NCBI GenBank assembly: GCA_022605405.1
Contig: JABYQQ010000003.1
Location: 1,426,001-1,490,000 of the forward strand
Length of the DNA stretch: 64,000 nt
Source: Earliella scabrosa
Lineage: Eukaryota; Basidiomycota; Agaricomycetes; Polyporales; Polyporaceae
Direction of reading: 5' to 3'
A program made the translations under genes and the position numbers. Under the pieces are notes generated by a model, which had not been told where the DNA came from, did no database searches, and saw nothing but the letters and a program-made list of their open reading frames with translations. Of this stretch, positions 22,459-33,622 are shown piece after piece; the first letter of the stretch is position 1; every line of letters begins with the position of its first letter.

Positions 22459-23850
22459 TCAGTCCTTCAATCGCTTGCCCCACCAGTCGCTCCCCCTCGG
22501 GTTCCTAACGACAGCAGCCCAGCCACCATCGGAGCCTGTGAGCGCCTTCTTCAGGAGCGCAGCCGTCAGCGCATGCTTGCGTACTTGGTTCTCCTCTTGC
22601 AGCACCGAGTAGCCTATAACCAGACGCGCAAGCACCGGCTCCCAGATTCTGCCGTGGAAGAGGCCCTCCTCTTCCATGACGGTGTACGTGTACATCGCGC
22701 GCGAGAAGCCATTCATACTGTCAACTGCGTTCAACATGTCTTCGGGGCCCCTGATGAGCATGGCGCCCTGTTGCACCGGAGCGCCGTCTGCGAGCCACTT
22801 TTCGAACGCTTCCTCGTCGTCGGCGGCGTCGATCGCACGGAGGTTGAGGAGCAGGCGGTTGAGGTCGCTGAAGATGACGTCCATCTCGTTCCGGTTGCAG
22901 GCCCTGCACATACACAAGAACTTGTACCTGCGGCTGAGCTCTTCACGTCGCTCAACCCGCGGTCGAGCAGTGTCGACGTAAGAGATCGTGACTTGCTCTC
23001 CGGCGCGAATTGGGGCGTGTGCACGGAGTACGACGGTCAGCGTCGCAACGTCAAAATCATGGCAGGCGTTCGGACTGCAGCTGTAAGAAAGTGGTGGCAC
23101 ATCAGCAGACAATGAGGCTGAACCAGAGCAGGAGACTCACCTGTGATTCACACGCGAGATATCTCGCGCTGCGGCAGCGTACATAGCCGGATATCCTGGG
23201 ACCCTACCAATCCCGAGGGTGTTGGTATCCAGGATTCCCTTGAGGTGCGACGGCCAGTCGGGTCCCTTGACGTTCCTGAGTGCGTACACGGCCTCTCGAT
23301 TCTCGGGATCCAACTCGTCAACCATCCGCTCGTACAACGCGAGTACCCCAGCCATATTGAGGCCGACGACAGTTTGGGGATATACGAGCAAGGGGCGCTC
23401 GATGGCGATGGTTTGACCACGCGCGATGTTGGTGGTCGCAACCATACTCAATCCAAAGCCCTCCACCGGGACGATCTTGTAGACGGGCGGAGACGGCGGG
23501 GAGAACGGCATGGGGAAACGGTCCAAACCAAGCGTGCTCCGGATTTCTTCCTCCATCCCCTCGTAGAAGAGAACTCCGCTGACGAGATGTGCGGGCATGC
23601 TGGGGTCGTCAGAGGGGTACTGTTTGAAGATGATGGTTTTTCCCAACATGCTCTTGCAGGCCAGGGGAGTACCACGGCCGCGAACGAGCTTGTGCGAAGG
23701 AATCTCGACGACGGCCTTCTGTGATCCGGATGTGGGCGACGTCATAGCTGAGGTGGTTGGGGATGGAGCGTCGGATGGTTTGGGAGACTCGCTCGACGCT
23801 GAGGCTCGCTTGCTACCGTTCGAGTTGAAGAGAAGGAAACCACGGCGCAT
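22459..23850 (-). CDS. SET-domain protein (SMYD/Set5-like), copy 3
   Basis: Exons 23850-23141 and 23080-22459 give about 443 residues. It shares the whole architecture of copies 1 and 2: the MRRGFLLF start, the VEGFGLSMVATTNIARGQ SET start, intron-split NHSCSPNACH, GEQVTISYVD, post-SET CMCRACN, and a C-terminus ending DWWGKRLKD. The N-terminal linker differs (Ser/Thr-rich, MTSPTSGSQKA), and the promoter block shared by copies 1 and 2 is absent. It is the most diverged of the three. Histone or non-histone substrate cannot be told from the sequence. Confidence 0.85.
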
Positions 23851-24690
23851 CTTGGTGATGGTTGAGAGCAGCGGGGGAACGAGAGACGTCCGGATGGGCA
23901 AGCTTTAAATAGCTTGACGCTTCAGGTGCAACAAAGAGCAGGCGATCAGATCCCGGTTATGGTACAACGTGGGGTCGCCGCTTTGCATTGTACTGCTGGA
24001 GGTGACGCAATTGTGCAATGTCCAGCCATGCTGTCCGTTGACGCCTCCCTGGAGATTGTGGACCGCTGAATATGTTAAACAATGAGTGATTCTAACCTGA
24101 TCAGTAGACACAATGCAGAGTGGGGTCGTACACTGCCGATCGTCGTGGCCACCGCTGTCCATGGCCGGCCAAGGAAATTCGGCTCTCTTGCATCCACAGA
24201 GATGATTCGAAACCGTTCAACGGATCGAGAGACGGGACGACAGAAAGTAGGGGAGATGAGATAAAAAGCAGAGCGTTTTAACTTTTGGAGCAGGTGGAGT
24301 CCCTCAGTTCAACTTGCGGCTTGACTTCACTTGGTTTTCCAAGATCCCACATTGTTGGGCGGCGAGTGATGTGACAGGATCGAGCAATGCCTAAAGAGAT
24401 CGCGACTCTCGAGCTCTAGTGGCCTCGAGTTGGAGGATGGGTATGGGCACATAAACAGTGACGGTAAGACAAGTTGAACATCTTTACATCATCATTGGTC
24501 GGCCATTGCCGGGACCCCGTGCGGGATGCTCGGACCGGGTTGTCCGAACCTGTTCCTTTCTCCTGTTCACATCCAAGGTTCGTCCACTCGTCGATGCTAT
24601 GAGGCTCACAATAGCACTAACGCGAACGACTGAGGTATGGCTGAGCGCTCGTTTTGTGGGCATATTCCAGTGTAGGCACTACAACCAGAC
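23851..24690. other. Intergenic, possible further decayed transporter sequence
   Basis: It contains a TATTTAAA-like word ~55 bp upstream of SET copy 3. The stretch from ~24540 may hold the unrecognisable upstream part of the transporter relic. No intact gene was seen. Confidence 0.4.
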
Positions 24691-24699
24691 TCCGAGTCA

Positions 24700-25115
24700 T
24701 GTCCGCGCGCGTTCAAGTTGCGTGTCGACTTCAAGTTCTGCATCCAGCGCAAGTGGACCTTCGGTGGCTTCTGCTCGGGAATACCTGTCGCTGTACTACT
24801 AATGCCGTCGACAGGATGCATCCCTCCGTAGACTGGGACAGTTGTCACGGTGATGCCGGGCATGGTTGTTGGCTCGATCGCGAAAACGCACAAGTTGCGG
24901 GATCCCTTCATCGTCTAACGTCTCTACTTCAAGTGATGGAAGCTCGGGCACAGTCAAGTCCCTCATGATCTTAAGGGTTGACGATGCGCTGGGTGCGTGT
25001 TGGTGCGTGCACCCTGCTGCTAGCTCATATACTGATAGATGGGAGCTGATATGCGACCGTCACACCATAGACTTTTGTGCTGAGCACACCGCCCATGGCG
25101 TGCTCGAACAATGTA
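24700..25115 (+). pseudogene. Decayed ammonium transporter (Mep/Amt) copy
   Basis: Three blocks align in order with the intact transporter at 12736-14632. From 24727 the frame reads DFKFCIQRKWTFGGFCSG then STGCIPP-stop, matching LLDFRIERKWSMVGFCSG and ASGYIPQ. At 24954-24992 it reads KSLMILRVDDALG, matching the 33 bp exon 5 (KFILRIDDALD). At 25071-25110 it reads DFCAEHTAHGVL, matching DLCAEHAIGGIL. Both intron positions survive, with AG before the second and third blocks and GT after the second. There are stops and frameshifts, and no continuous frame remains. Retained introns show it arose by DNA duplication, not from a processed transcript. Confidence 0.8.
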
Positions 25116-25420
25116 CTGCTCCAATAGCGTATTCATCGACGGCGCGTAACCACGTCATGATGTGCTCGACAGCCAGCGCTAGCCTGCCCGTTCCGTGTCA
25201 CGCCTGTACATGGGTACATCGGAGGTCAGAGAACGCCTAACATGGTCACGCCTTCGTACACCCACACATCACACAGACAGCGCGTTTCACACGTCCCTAA
25301 TACGTATCGACTACGGTAGCGACGACGCTTGCCTCGTCACCACTTCCACCATATTCCCACTATCCAGACTTGGCTACACGATCATATCCTCTCTATATCA
25401 GCAAGGACGATCATTCGAGG
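25116..25420. other. Intergenic, no gene seen
   Basis: This is the spacer between the transporter relic and the DUF6535 gene. No feature was recognised. Confidence 0.45.
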
Positions 25421-27735
25421 ATGGAGGATGAAAGGCTGACAAAGCAGCAGCTTGAAACAGCCAGAGATATCCAACCCGCCGCCACTTCTGCCTGTAGCGA
25501 TTGTGCACTGTCCCCATCAGATCGACATCCATCAGACTGGCGATTTCCTACGCCTCAGGTAGATCTTTTACTTCTAGACGATATGATGTCTTGCAACGTA
25601 TATTCAACTGACGGAGTATAGGAGCTAAGGAAGGAGTTAGCCCAAGAGTTCACCGAAGAAGCACGGTCGAACGTTTGGTCGGATGCGGCACACGCGGTGA
25701 AGACTTATCATGACGAGCTCATTGCACGATGGAAGGAAGAGATGGACACGCTACTTGTCTACGTACGTCTACTGATACACTGATATAAAGAGCGAAGAAG
25801 TCTCATATCCGACTACCTCCTTCGATTAGGCTGGTTTATTCTCCGCGATTCTCACCGCATTCAGCGTGGAGTCTTATCAGCTCTTGCGGCCGGATCCTAT
25901 GGATCCGATGCTGGCTTCCCTGCAGCAGATCTCTGCCCAACTCGCCAGTTTTCCCGCTACACCAGCGTTCCTCAACTCCACCCACCTGGTTCAGCCGTTG
26001 TCGGGGCTCAAACAGGCTCAGTTCAGTGTAACCCCTTCCGCGGCTTGGATCAACACCCTCTGGTTCTGCAGCCTGGTTTGCAGTCTAGGATCCGCGTCGA
26101 TTGCACTCGTCGTCAAGCAGTGGCTCCATGACGCCCTTGAAGGCCTTTCGGGCACTTCTCGCGATAGCGCTCGTCTTCGACAGTACCGCCTAAACAGTAT
26201 TCGCAAGTGGCGCGTTGGCAAAATCGTCGCAAGTCTCCCCATCCTCCTGCAGCTTGCCCTTGCGCTGTTTTTCGCAGGCTTAGTCATCCTGTTATGGTCG
26301 CTGCATAGCGTTGTTGCCGCCATAACTTCCGCCCTCGTTGGCCTTCTCTTCACATTCTTCGCCATCGTGACCACACTGCCGGTGCTCAAGGAGGATTGCT
26401 GTTACCGCTCATTTCAAGCCTATGCCTTATACACCCTGGTACGGTTACTCTGCAACACTTTGCGCAAGATATGCGACCTTATCTGGGACATACTCTACAA
26501 GGCGCGTAGGCGTTCTGTCAGGGTGCGGGACAGGATCGATGCATTTGTACTCCCTATCGTTGCCTAGATCCGGTTCGCTGTAAGGGAGATGCCAACGTGG
26601 CCCGGACGCGAACAAGTCATCGTTGCCCGTGACACTGGCTTATTTGATCGCACCATCCTCACAGCAGCATACGCCATAACCCTCTCTCCGACCCACCTCG
26701 ATCGCTTACACATTGTTCTATCTGACCTTCCTGCAGACCAACTCAGCCCTGCTCTACAGGACATCTGGTCGGCGTGTACAAATCACTGGGGCGGCCAGTA
26801 TGGTCCAGGATCGGCGTATTGGTGTCAGACTCTGCAGAAGGCAGAATATGCAGCTCTCTGCGCGGTCCGTCACATGGCCACGATCCCCGACGCTGCAAGG
26901 GACGATGAGTGGAGACGATGTACCAAACTCCTGTTAGACAAGCTCGTGTCAGTACTTGCGCCAGCCCGCAGTGACACTGATCATTTCATCTCCACGCTTG
27001 CTCCCCTCTCTCTCGACAACGACGATCTGGCGTGGGCTGCCTGTAACAGGGTTACGAGATATTGGTCCCTGTCCGAGGCGGGGGAAAGGGCCGAAAGTGA
27101 GATAGCCTCATACTCCGTAATACGCAGCGGTATGTATATCTTCACAAGAGACGAATCAAAGCTCATTTTGCATTCCAGTCCTCGCTGTTTCCGAGTGGCG
27201 ACTGAGACATTGGGCGCAGGAAGCACGGACATTCGACAACCTGATAGAATGGCTGAGAGCTGCGCGATGCGTACTCCTGTGCCTATTGCGGTCCGTGACG
27301 AACAACACCCTATCCACCTCTCAGGTAGAGTCCGCCTGTACTATTGGGCGGACCGCCTTGTCGCTCTTCGAGCGTATCCTTCTAGAGCAACAGTGGGTCC
27401 ACCTCAAGCCCGAGTCGTACGAGATTCGGGTAGGTCGACGAGAGATGTGGCCGCAGATATTTCCCCATCGAGTGACCAACTTACTCATGAAGTGGATCAT
27501 TCAACCCGCAACAGTGATCGCTGCAAGTCACCAGGTGAATGTGATCCCCCACACCCTTCCAACCACGGTCACAGAGGCATGGACTACCATTCGACGTGAT
27601 TTCCCATCCCCCGCGGACCACACGGTACTCAGCAACATACCAATGGAAAGTGGTCTCTGGACAATCGACGACGCACTGGAACGGTTGACGGCATCCGTCG
27701 CAGGTGAGGGTCCATCTATCACGGTTATTCTATGA
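25421..27735 (+). CDS. DUF6535-family membrane protein
   Basis: Basidiomycete family of unknown function. Predicted exons are 25421-25558, 25622-25762, 25830-26522, 26568-27129 and 27179-27735, about 696 residues. The diagnostic segment is DTLLVYAGLFSAILTAFSVESYQLLRPD, followed by the first long transmembrane pair (INTLWFCSLVCSLGSASIALVVKQWL) and a second pair at LPILLQLALALFFAGLVILLWSL and a following Ala/Leu/Phe segment. The C-terminal ~370 residues are soluble. The frame is continuous across 26567 except for a single TAG (26565-26567). A 45 bp GT-AG intron (26523-26567) would remove it exactly; otherwise the gene is broken there. A donor near 27702 leaves the C-terminal end uncertain. Confidence 0.72.
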
Positions 27736-27958
27736 TCAACTAATTGGCAAAATTGGGCGACAGGCAGTACGCGCAATACAGCTCGTGATGGTCTCGACCG
27801 GCGGGAGTCTACAACCTGCTCGTTACGGTCAACCGCTCTTGCCTGATATGAGGGCTGTATATAGGACACCGTTGCTGGCGATTGGATACGTCGACAAGAA
27901 ATGTACCTAGATCTGCCTGTACACACTTCTGCCACAGTTCATCAGCTAAGGGATAAGG

Positions 27959-30252
27959 TCACCGCACAACCCTCTGCACGATCAAGCCCTCCAATTCCTC
28001 CCGCGAGATCCTGCCGCTGTTGATGTCGTCCAGCCACCCCTGGCGCGTCTCCATTGCTTGCTGCAGCGCCGCATCGCGTCCGCTCGAGGCGTCCGCAGAG
28101 AATTCCCAGATCCTCTTCATCAGCGGGATGGACTTGTGCAGCTGGTCGAGGAGCACGAGCAGGTACTTGAGAGGCACGCCGGCGTCCCAGTGCGCATTGA
28201 AGGCGCAGCTTATGAACCCTGGACAAACGGGCATGAGAAGTGGAGGAGGAGTCAGAGTGCAGTCGAAAAGGCAATAGCGCGAGTGACTCATCGGACTCAC
28301 AGGCGTAACGCTCATCGTCCATGGGATAGTACTTGACGGCCTGCATGTATTCGAGGGCGGCTTTGCGGAACAGGTCGCTGACATCCTTCGCGTCCCCGTG
28401 CGCTTCGCGGAGTCGCAGGCCGGAATTGCGGTAGTAGAAACCCCGGATGCTGGGGAGCGGCGGTTGAGTCGCAATGTCATTCGCATGGTCAACGACTTGG
28501 TACTTACGCGTGCGCCTGAGCTGCAGGATAGCGGAAGAACGCATGGTAGAATCCGAAGCAATCGATGTGCGGTTGTTCAGGCACGGGGCTGAGCTCCGAG
28601 AGGATCTCGTCCGCTCCGGTAAGTAAGTCTTGCAGCGGGTATTTGGGATCTTTGCCGTGGGTCTCAGCGTATGCCTGCGGAGGGCGTCCAACGCGCGGTA
28701 AGTCGTCGTATCCTGCGAGAGAACGGAAAGTGGCCGTACCGACATCAACATGTCTAGGCGCAAGCACTTGATGCCTCGTATGAAGGTTGGCAAGAAAACC
28801 ACACCCCTCTCACCATCAGGGACGTTCTTGTAGCGCTCTCTGCCCCAAGCCAGGACCTCCAGTGTGGAGTTCAAAAATTCGAGCGCGACGTTCACGTTCC
28901 GTCTCAATCCGTTTTGGAGATGAGCTATCATGATCCAAGACCTGTGGGATGTACGTCATCATCCGAATCAAAATAGAGAGGGCGGTCTCACCTCAACATC
29001 AGGGATAACGCAGGACGCACGTAGTTCCATCCCTCGGTACTGACACGACGCGGAAGGTCCTCAATGATTCGCTTAGCCCCTCCACTCATCCAGTCTTCCG
29101 GTGCGCGTGCATGGGTGAGCTCAAACTTCACTACAGTGAACGTTTGATGTGAGCGACACCTTCAATATGTATCGGTAGCAAGGCACTGACTCTGCTTGTT
29201 CCACTTGACCAGGAAGTCGTTGTCGGAAATGTGGAAGACGCGGGTGTCGGACAGAAGGGCGTTCGTCAATTCCTCGACAACCTATGAAGCGCTATTCAGT
29301 GAAACTCATGGTTGTGCGCGAATGGTGACGTACTCCTCTGCGCCCCATGTATCCCATGGTTCCGAGCTCGGTCGACAATGATCGGCCTTGATTCATATCG
29401 TCGACGGCACGCTTCCATTGCTAACGGACATTCAAGGATTAAGTACTGAGACACATACCGGCGTGTATTATGAACACATACATGGTAAGCGTGATCGATG
29501 ATCCATGCCTGACAGCAGGATGAGATCAACGACACCTGACGTAGAGAGTACGAACTCACACTGCTGTCCCATATTCCCTGAGCGCACAGCTCCGGAAGAA
29601 GAGCCGCAGCGCGATCCCAAGGCAGCTTTCCAGCAGAGTTCTCAATGGTGACAACGCCCGGTAGAACGGACACGGTGAGCTTAACCTGGGCAACAGCCAG
29701 TTCTTGCTCGTAGTGATCACGCTGTTTCTCTTGCGCAGGTGTGAGGTCCTCGGAGGGCATGGCAGCGAGCGCGCGTTTCAAAGCTTTGACTGCCAAGTCA
29801 TACCGGGAGATACCCTGGTCAACGAAGCGCGTTGGTATAAATGCCACGATATGAATACACTGTACTCACAATCCTCGCAGACGCCAAACGACCCCACGCC
29901 TTGGCGTATCCAGGGTCGAGTTCGGTAGCCTGTATGTTCGTCAAGAGCATGAGTCACGGGCGACGCGACTGGCCTTAACGTGAGCAAGGCGGCCTACCCG
30001 CGTGGCATCGGATGAAGCATCCATGAACCTTCGACAACAGCGTTAGTGGCAGGACAACCTGAAACCCCATTATCGACGAGATCAGTCGTACCTGTTGAGG
30101 CGGAGACAACATGCAGCGCGATTGCAATACAAGACGGCGTTCTTGTCATCGTGCTTCAGCGCCTCTGTATACTTCTCGTATGCTCCAGTGAAGTCATCTT
30201 TCGCGAAGAGGGCATTGCCTTCGCCCTTGAGGCGCTCGGAGTCGCTGGTCAT
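27959..30252 (-). CDS. TPR protein with co-chaperone-like N-terminus, copy 2
   Basis: It starts MTSDSERLKGEGNALF and continues YCNRAACCLRLNRY, then ATELDPGYAKAWGRLAS, so the Lys/Asn/Asn/Lys/Arg carboxylate clamp is intact. The helical C-terminal region follows the same exon plan as copies 1 and 3 (exons starting VVEELTNALL, WIMIAHLQNGLRRN, the YYRNSGLRLREAHGD helix, and the final FISCAFNAHWDAGVPLKYLLVLLDQLHKSIPLMKRIW exon). It ends EELEGLIVQRVVR and belongs to the same C-terminal class as copy 3. An ATAAGG-like TATA word lies ~50 bp upstream of the ATG. The start is the first ATG before the TPR. Function is unknown beyond the TPR. Confidence 0.75.
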
Positions 30253-30807
30253 GGTGGATGAAGGTGAAGACGCGATGAGAGTGGCTCCACAGCGCGATGC
30301 CTTATATGCAGTAAGCTCAGGGTCCTGCGGGATCGATCTGTTCGCTACACGAGGAGCGAGACGAACCTCGCTAATCTTCACCGGCTCCCGTCTATTCTCA
30401 GCAGTTGGATTGCTTTGTGAGTCAAGCGGGCGCAAACGGCCGAAGGTCCTGAGTTTTAGTGCGCCATCGGGTTGGCTCCGTCCTCCATGGGCGAGAACGT
30501 AGGTGGTTGTCGCTTAGGAACACAAGGTGATCCGTTCCCGAATTGCTTTGCAAGTGGATGGCAGTGTGACCGAAAGTTGAGTTGCGCAGGCTGTCCAAGA
30601 TGAGTCGTGCCACGACGTTAACAAACACTGCACGTGAAGCACTGGTATACCAAAGCAGTCGTATACACACTGAGATCTCCACGTGAACTAGATGCTAGCC
30701 GGATGAGTAGGGAGTCTGTCAATCACGCAATGCCTGCAAAGTCAAAGGCTTCGAGACTTCACAGCGTTCCGTCCTCCATGCTGTGCCTTGTTTGGCGAAC
30801 CTCGGCA
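30253..30807. other. Intergenic, no gene seen
   Basis: This is the spacer between TPR copies 2 and 3, with promoter sequence for copy 2 at its left end. No repeat or gene was recognised. Confidence 0.5.
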
Positions 30808-33142
30808 CTACACCCTTTGCACGATCATTGTGTCGAGATCCTCTTGAGAGATTCTTCCGCTGTTGATGTCGTCCAACCAAGCGCGTCGTTGTTCCAACGC
30901 ACGTTGGAACAGCGCATCGCGCCCGCTGGGGGCATCAGCAGAGAACTCCCATATCTTCTTCATCAGCGGAATCGACATCTCAAGCTGGTCGAGGAACGCG
31001 AGGAGGTACTTCAACGGCGCGCCGGCGTCCCAATGAACGTTGAAGGCGCAATACGTGAACCCTGGTGCGATCGGTTATAAGTAAGCGGTCACGTTGCTGT
31101 CGAAGTAACAAAGCGGCTCACAAGCATAACGCTCGTCGTCCATGGGATACAGCTTGACGGCCTCCATGTACTCGCGTCCTGCCATCCTGTAGAGATCGCT
31201 GACCTCGCTGGGAGGGCCTTGCGCTTGACGGAGCAAGTGTCCCTTGTTGCGGTAGTAGAAGGCGCGGACGCTGCAGGACAATTTCAGTAGCGGACTCCCG
31301 AGGGGCTCAGAATGACTCACGTGTGCGCCACGGCGGCGGGGTAGAGATAGAACGCTTGGTGGAATCCGACGCTCTCCACCGTCGGCGGGCCAGGTATCGC
31401 CATGAGCTCAGCCAAGACTTCGTCTGCGCTCGCGAGGAGATCCTCCAGAGAGTACTTCGAGTTGGCACCGGGGTTGTTGGAGTATGCCTTGAATCGGGAG
31501 GCTATCAGACAACGGGGGCAGGAGAGGCGGAGATAACGCAACAGACCGTCATGAGCATGTCAAGACGCATGCATTTGATGCCTCGAATAAAGGTCGGTTG
31601 GAAGATCGCGCCCTTGTCCTCGTTTGGTACGTCCCGGTAACGCTCTGTGCCCCAGGCGAGGACTTCCAAAGCAGACTTCAAGAACTCGAGGCCAGTCTCC
31701 GCACTCCTTTTGATGTTCGCATCCAGGTAGGCGCGCATGATCCAGGCCCTGTACAACGTTGATCAGTCGTAACACGCCACGAGGGACGGGCGATGCAAGA
31801 GTTACCTCACCGAGATGGAGAGTGCAGGGCGCGCGGAGTCCCAACCTTCCCTATTGAGCCGCGCAGGGAATTCTTCGATGACACGTTTGGATCCGCTGTC
31901 GGCCCAATCACCAGCGCGTGCAGCGGTGAGCTCGAACATCACTAGGAACACCGACGAGTGAAGATTAGTACCCTACCATCAACACGCGGTCGAAGCAGAA
32001 GTTTCGCTCACTTTGTTTGTTGTACATGTTGACCCAGTTGATGTCGGTCATGTGGAAGATACGTGAGTCCGTGAGGATGGCGTTCGAGAGGCCCTCAATG
32101 ACCTAGAGAGCTATCAGCGGCGAGGTTCGAATGTGACAAACAACGTACTAAACCTTATCCCCTGCTGTCCGTAATAGCCCGGCCCATGAGGTGTGTGCAT
32201 TTCTCGTCCCATCTTCATCCCGTTCATCGCTCGTTCCCAGTCCTTGCATCCCAGATTAGTGTGCGTGCGCGAATGTCCATGCTAGTATGAGAGAAGAGGA
32301 TCACATACCTCGTAAGCGTACGCAACGATCCAAGCCTGACAGCATTATAGACGTCAGCGCACATGTCGGCCACTCCACAGTAAGTATCAGACGTGCACTT
32401 ACACTACTGTCCACGATACTTTGCGCAGCGAGGCCCGGAAGCAACGCAGCAGCGCGCTTCCAAGGCACCTGCCCAGCCTGGCTTCCTGGCACGGTGACGT
32501 GACCATTGTTCAGTTGGACGGACTGAGCCACCTTCGCTTCCGCGCTAGCCAGGTCCTGCTTGTACTGGTCCCTCTGTCTCTGCTGCGCAGGAGTGAGGTT
32601 CTCCGCGGGGAGAGCAGCAATGGCGCGTTTCAGAGCCTCCGCGGCCAGGTCGGGTCGGGAAAGACCCTTTCATAGCGTGCAACAAGCGGAACGACAACGC
32701 GACGCGTCCATGAACCGGTCAATGCTACGTTGCGCGTTCTTGGAATCACAACTCACAGTCCTCGTCGCTGCCAAGCGCCCCCAAGCCTTCGCATATCCCG
32801 GGTCGAGCTCGGTGGCCTACGAAATGCGATGACAGAGGATGAGACCAGGGCCGTGACAGTTTTTGGCACCGGGACCTCACCTTTCCAGCATCGGCGGCCG
32901 CGTCCATGAACCTGAACGATGCGCGTGAGATTATTGAGCCACGCGAAGTTTGCCAATGAGGGCGTGACTTGGATATCATACCTGTTCAAACCAAGAGAAC
33001 TTGCAGCGCGGTTGCAGTAGAGGATCGCATTTTTGTCGTCGTGTTTGAGGGCTTCAGTGTACTTGTTGTACGCGCCCGAGAAGTCGTTTTTAGTGAAAAG
33101 GGCGTTGCCCTCGCTTTTGAGTCGCTCCGCCTCGGTGGCCAT
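30808..33142 (-). CDS. TPR protein with co-chaperone-like N-terminus, copy 3
   Basis: The best-resolved copy: about 12 exons and ~533 residues. Exons 33142-32982, 32911-32881, 32816-32757, 32666-32403, 32335-32309 and 32242-32154 carry the TPR and the start of the helical part; the rest runs through VIEGLSNAIL, AWIMRAYLDANIK, YSLEDLLASADEVLAEL and the last exon ending DTMIVQRV. Clamp residues are intact (ERLKSEGNALF, YCNRAAS, YAKAWGRL). A lesion is suspected at the end of the 32242-32154 exon: every other copy has a phase-0 GT donor after the glycine at that point, while here the sequence reads GGGGATAAGG. No canonical donor in phase is visible, so the gene may be mis-spliced. Confidence 0.68.
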
Positions 33143-33622
33143 GTTGATCGATGATGGTGGTTGGGATGAAGAGAGGGGTGCGTTGCTGCCAGCCGAGGTG
33201 CCCACGGCTAGTGTGGACCCCGCAACTCAAGTACGCACCACGAGGTGACCATTCAGCACAAACTTGGGCTTTGGGTTGCCTTGAGCGAGGCAGGGCTCTG
33301 TTTTGCCGAGACTTATCTCGGCAAAAGCCGTCTTTCAGATCCATGTTTTCGACTCCTTTCAGAGTCGACCCAGCAATCCTGCTGCTTCGACCGCCTGTTA
33401 CTGAGATTGTCAAGTGATCAAGTCACTTGCGCGTAAACTAGAGCCTTAGCTAACGCAAATTTACGTGCGAAGCCCCTTCGGCGCGCCCCATCAGACCAAC
33501 TCCCAGTCGACGGCGCGTGCTGAGAGGAACTCGCGGAGCGCTCGAGAACCAAGAAGACACTGTACGACGGATGCTATGTATCGACGCTAGGGAGAGACCC
33601 GTTCCACCTCCACCTCTACCGC
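33143..33622. other. Intergenic with a perfect hairpin
   Basis: No gene was seen. An 11 bp perfect inverted repeat with a 4-nt loop occurs at 33301-33326. Confidence 0.5.
33301..33326. repeat. Perfect 11-bp inverted repeat, 4-nt loop
   Basis: Arms TTTTGCCGAGA (33301-33311) and TCTCGGCAAAA (33316-33326) flank CTTA. It lies ~160 bp upstream of the TPR copy 3 start. Confidence 0.6.

Noticed and set aside
27942..28931. 329-codon minus-strand frame in TPR copy 2
   Set aside because: It is a readthrough of introns and a shifted frame; exon-by-exon comparison with the other TPR copies gives the correct frames.
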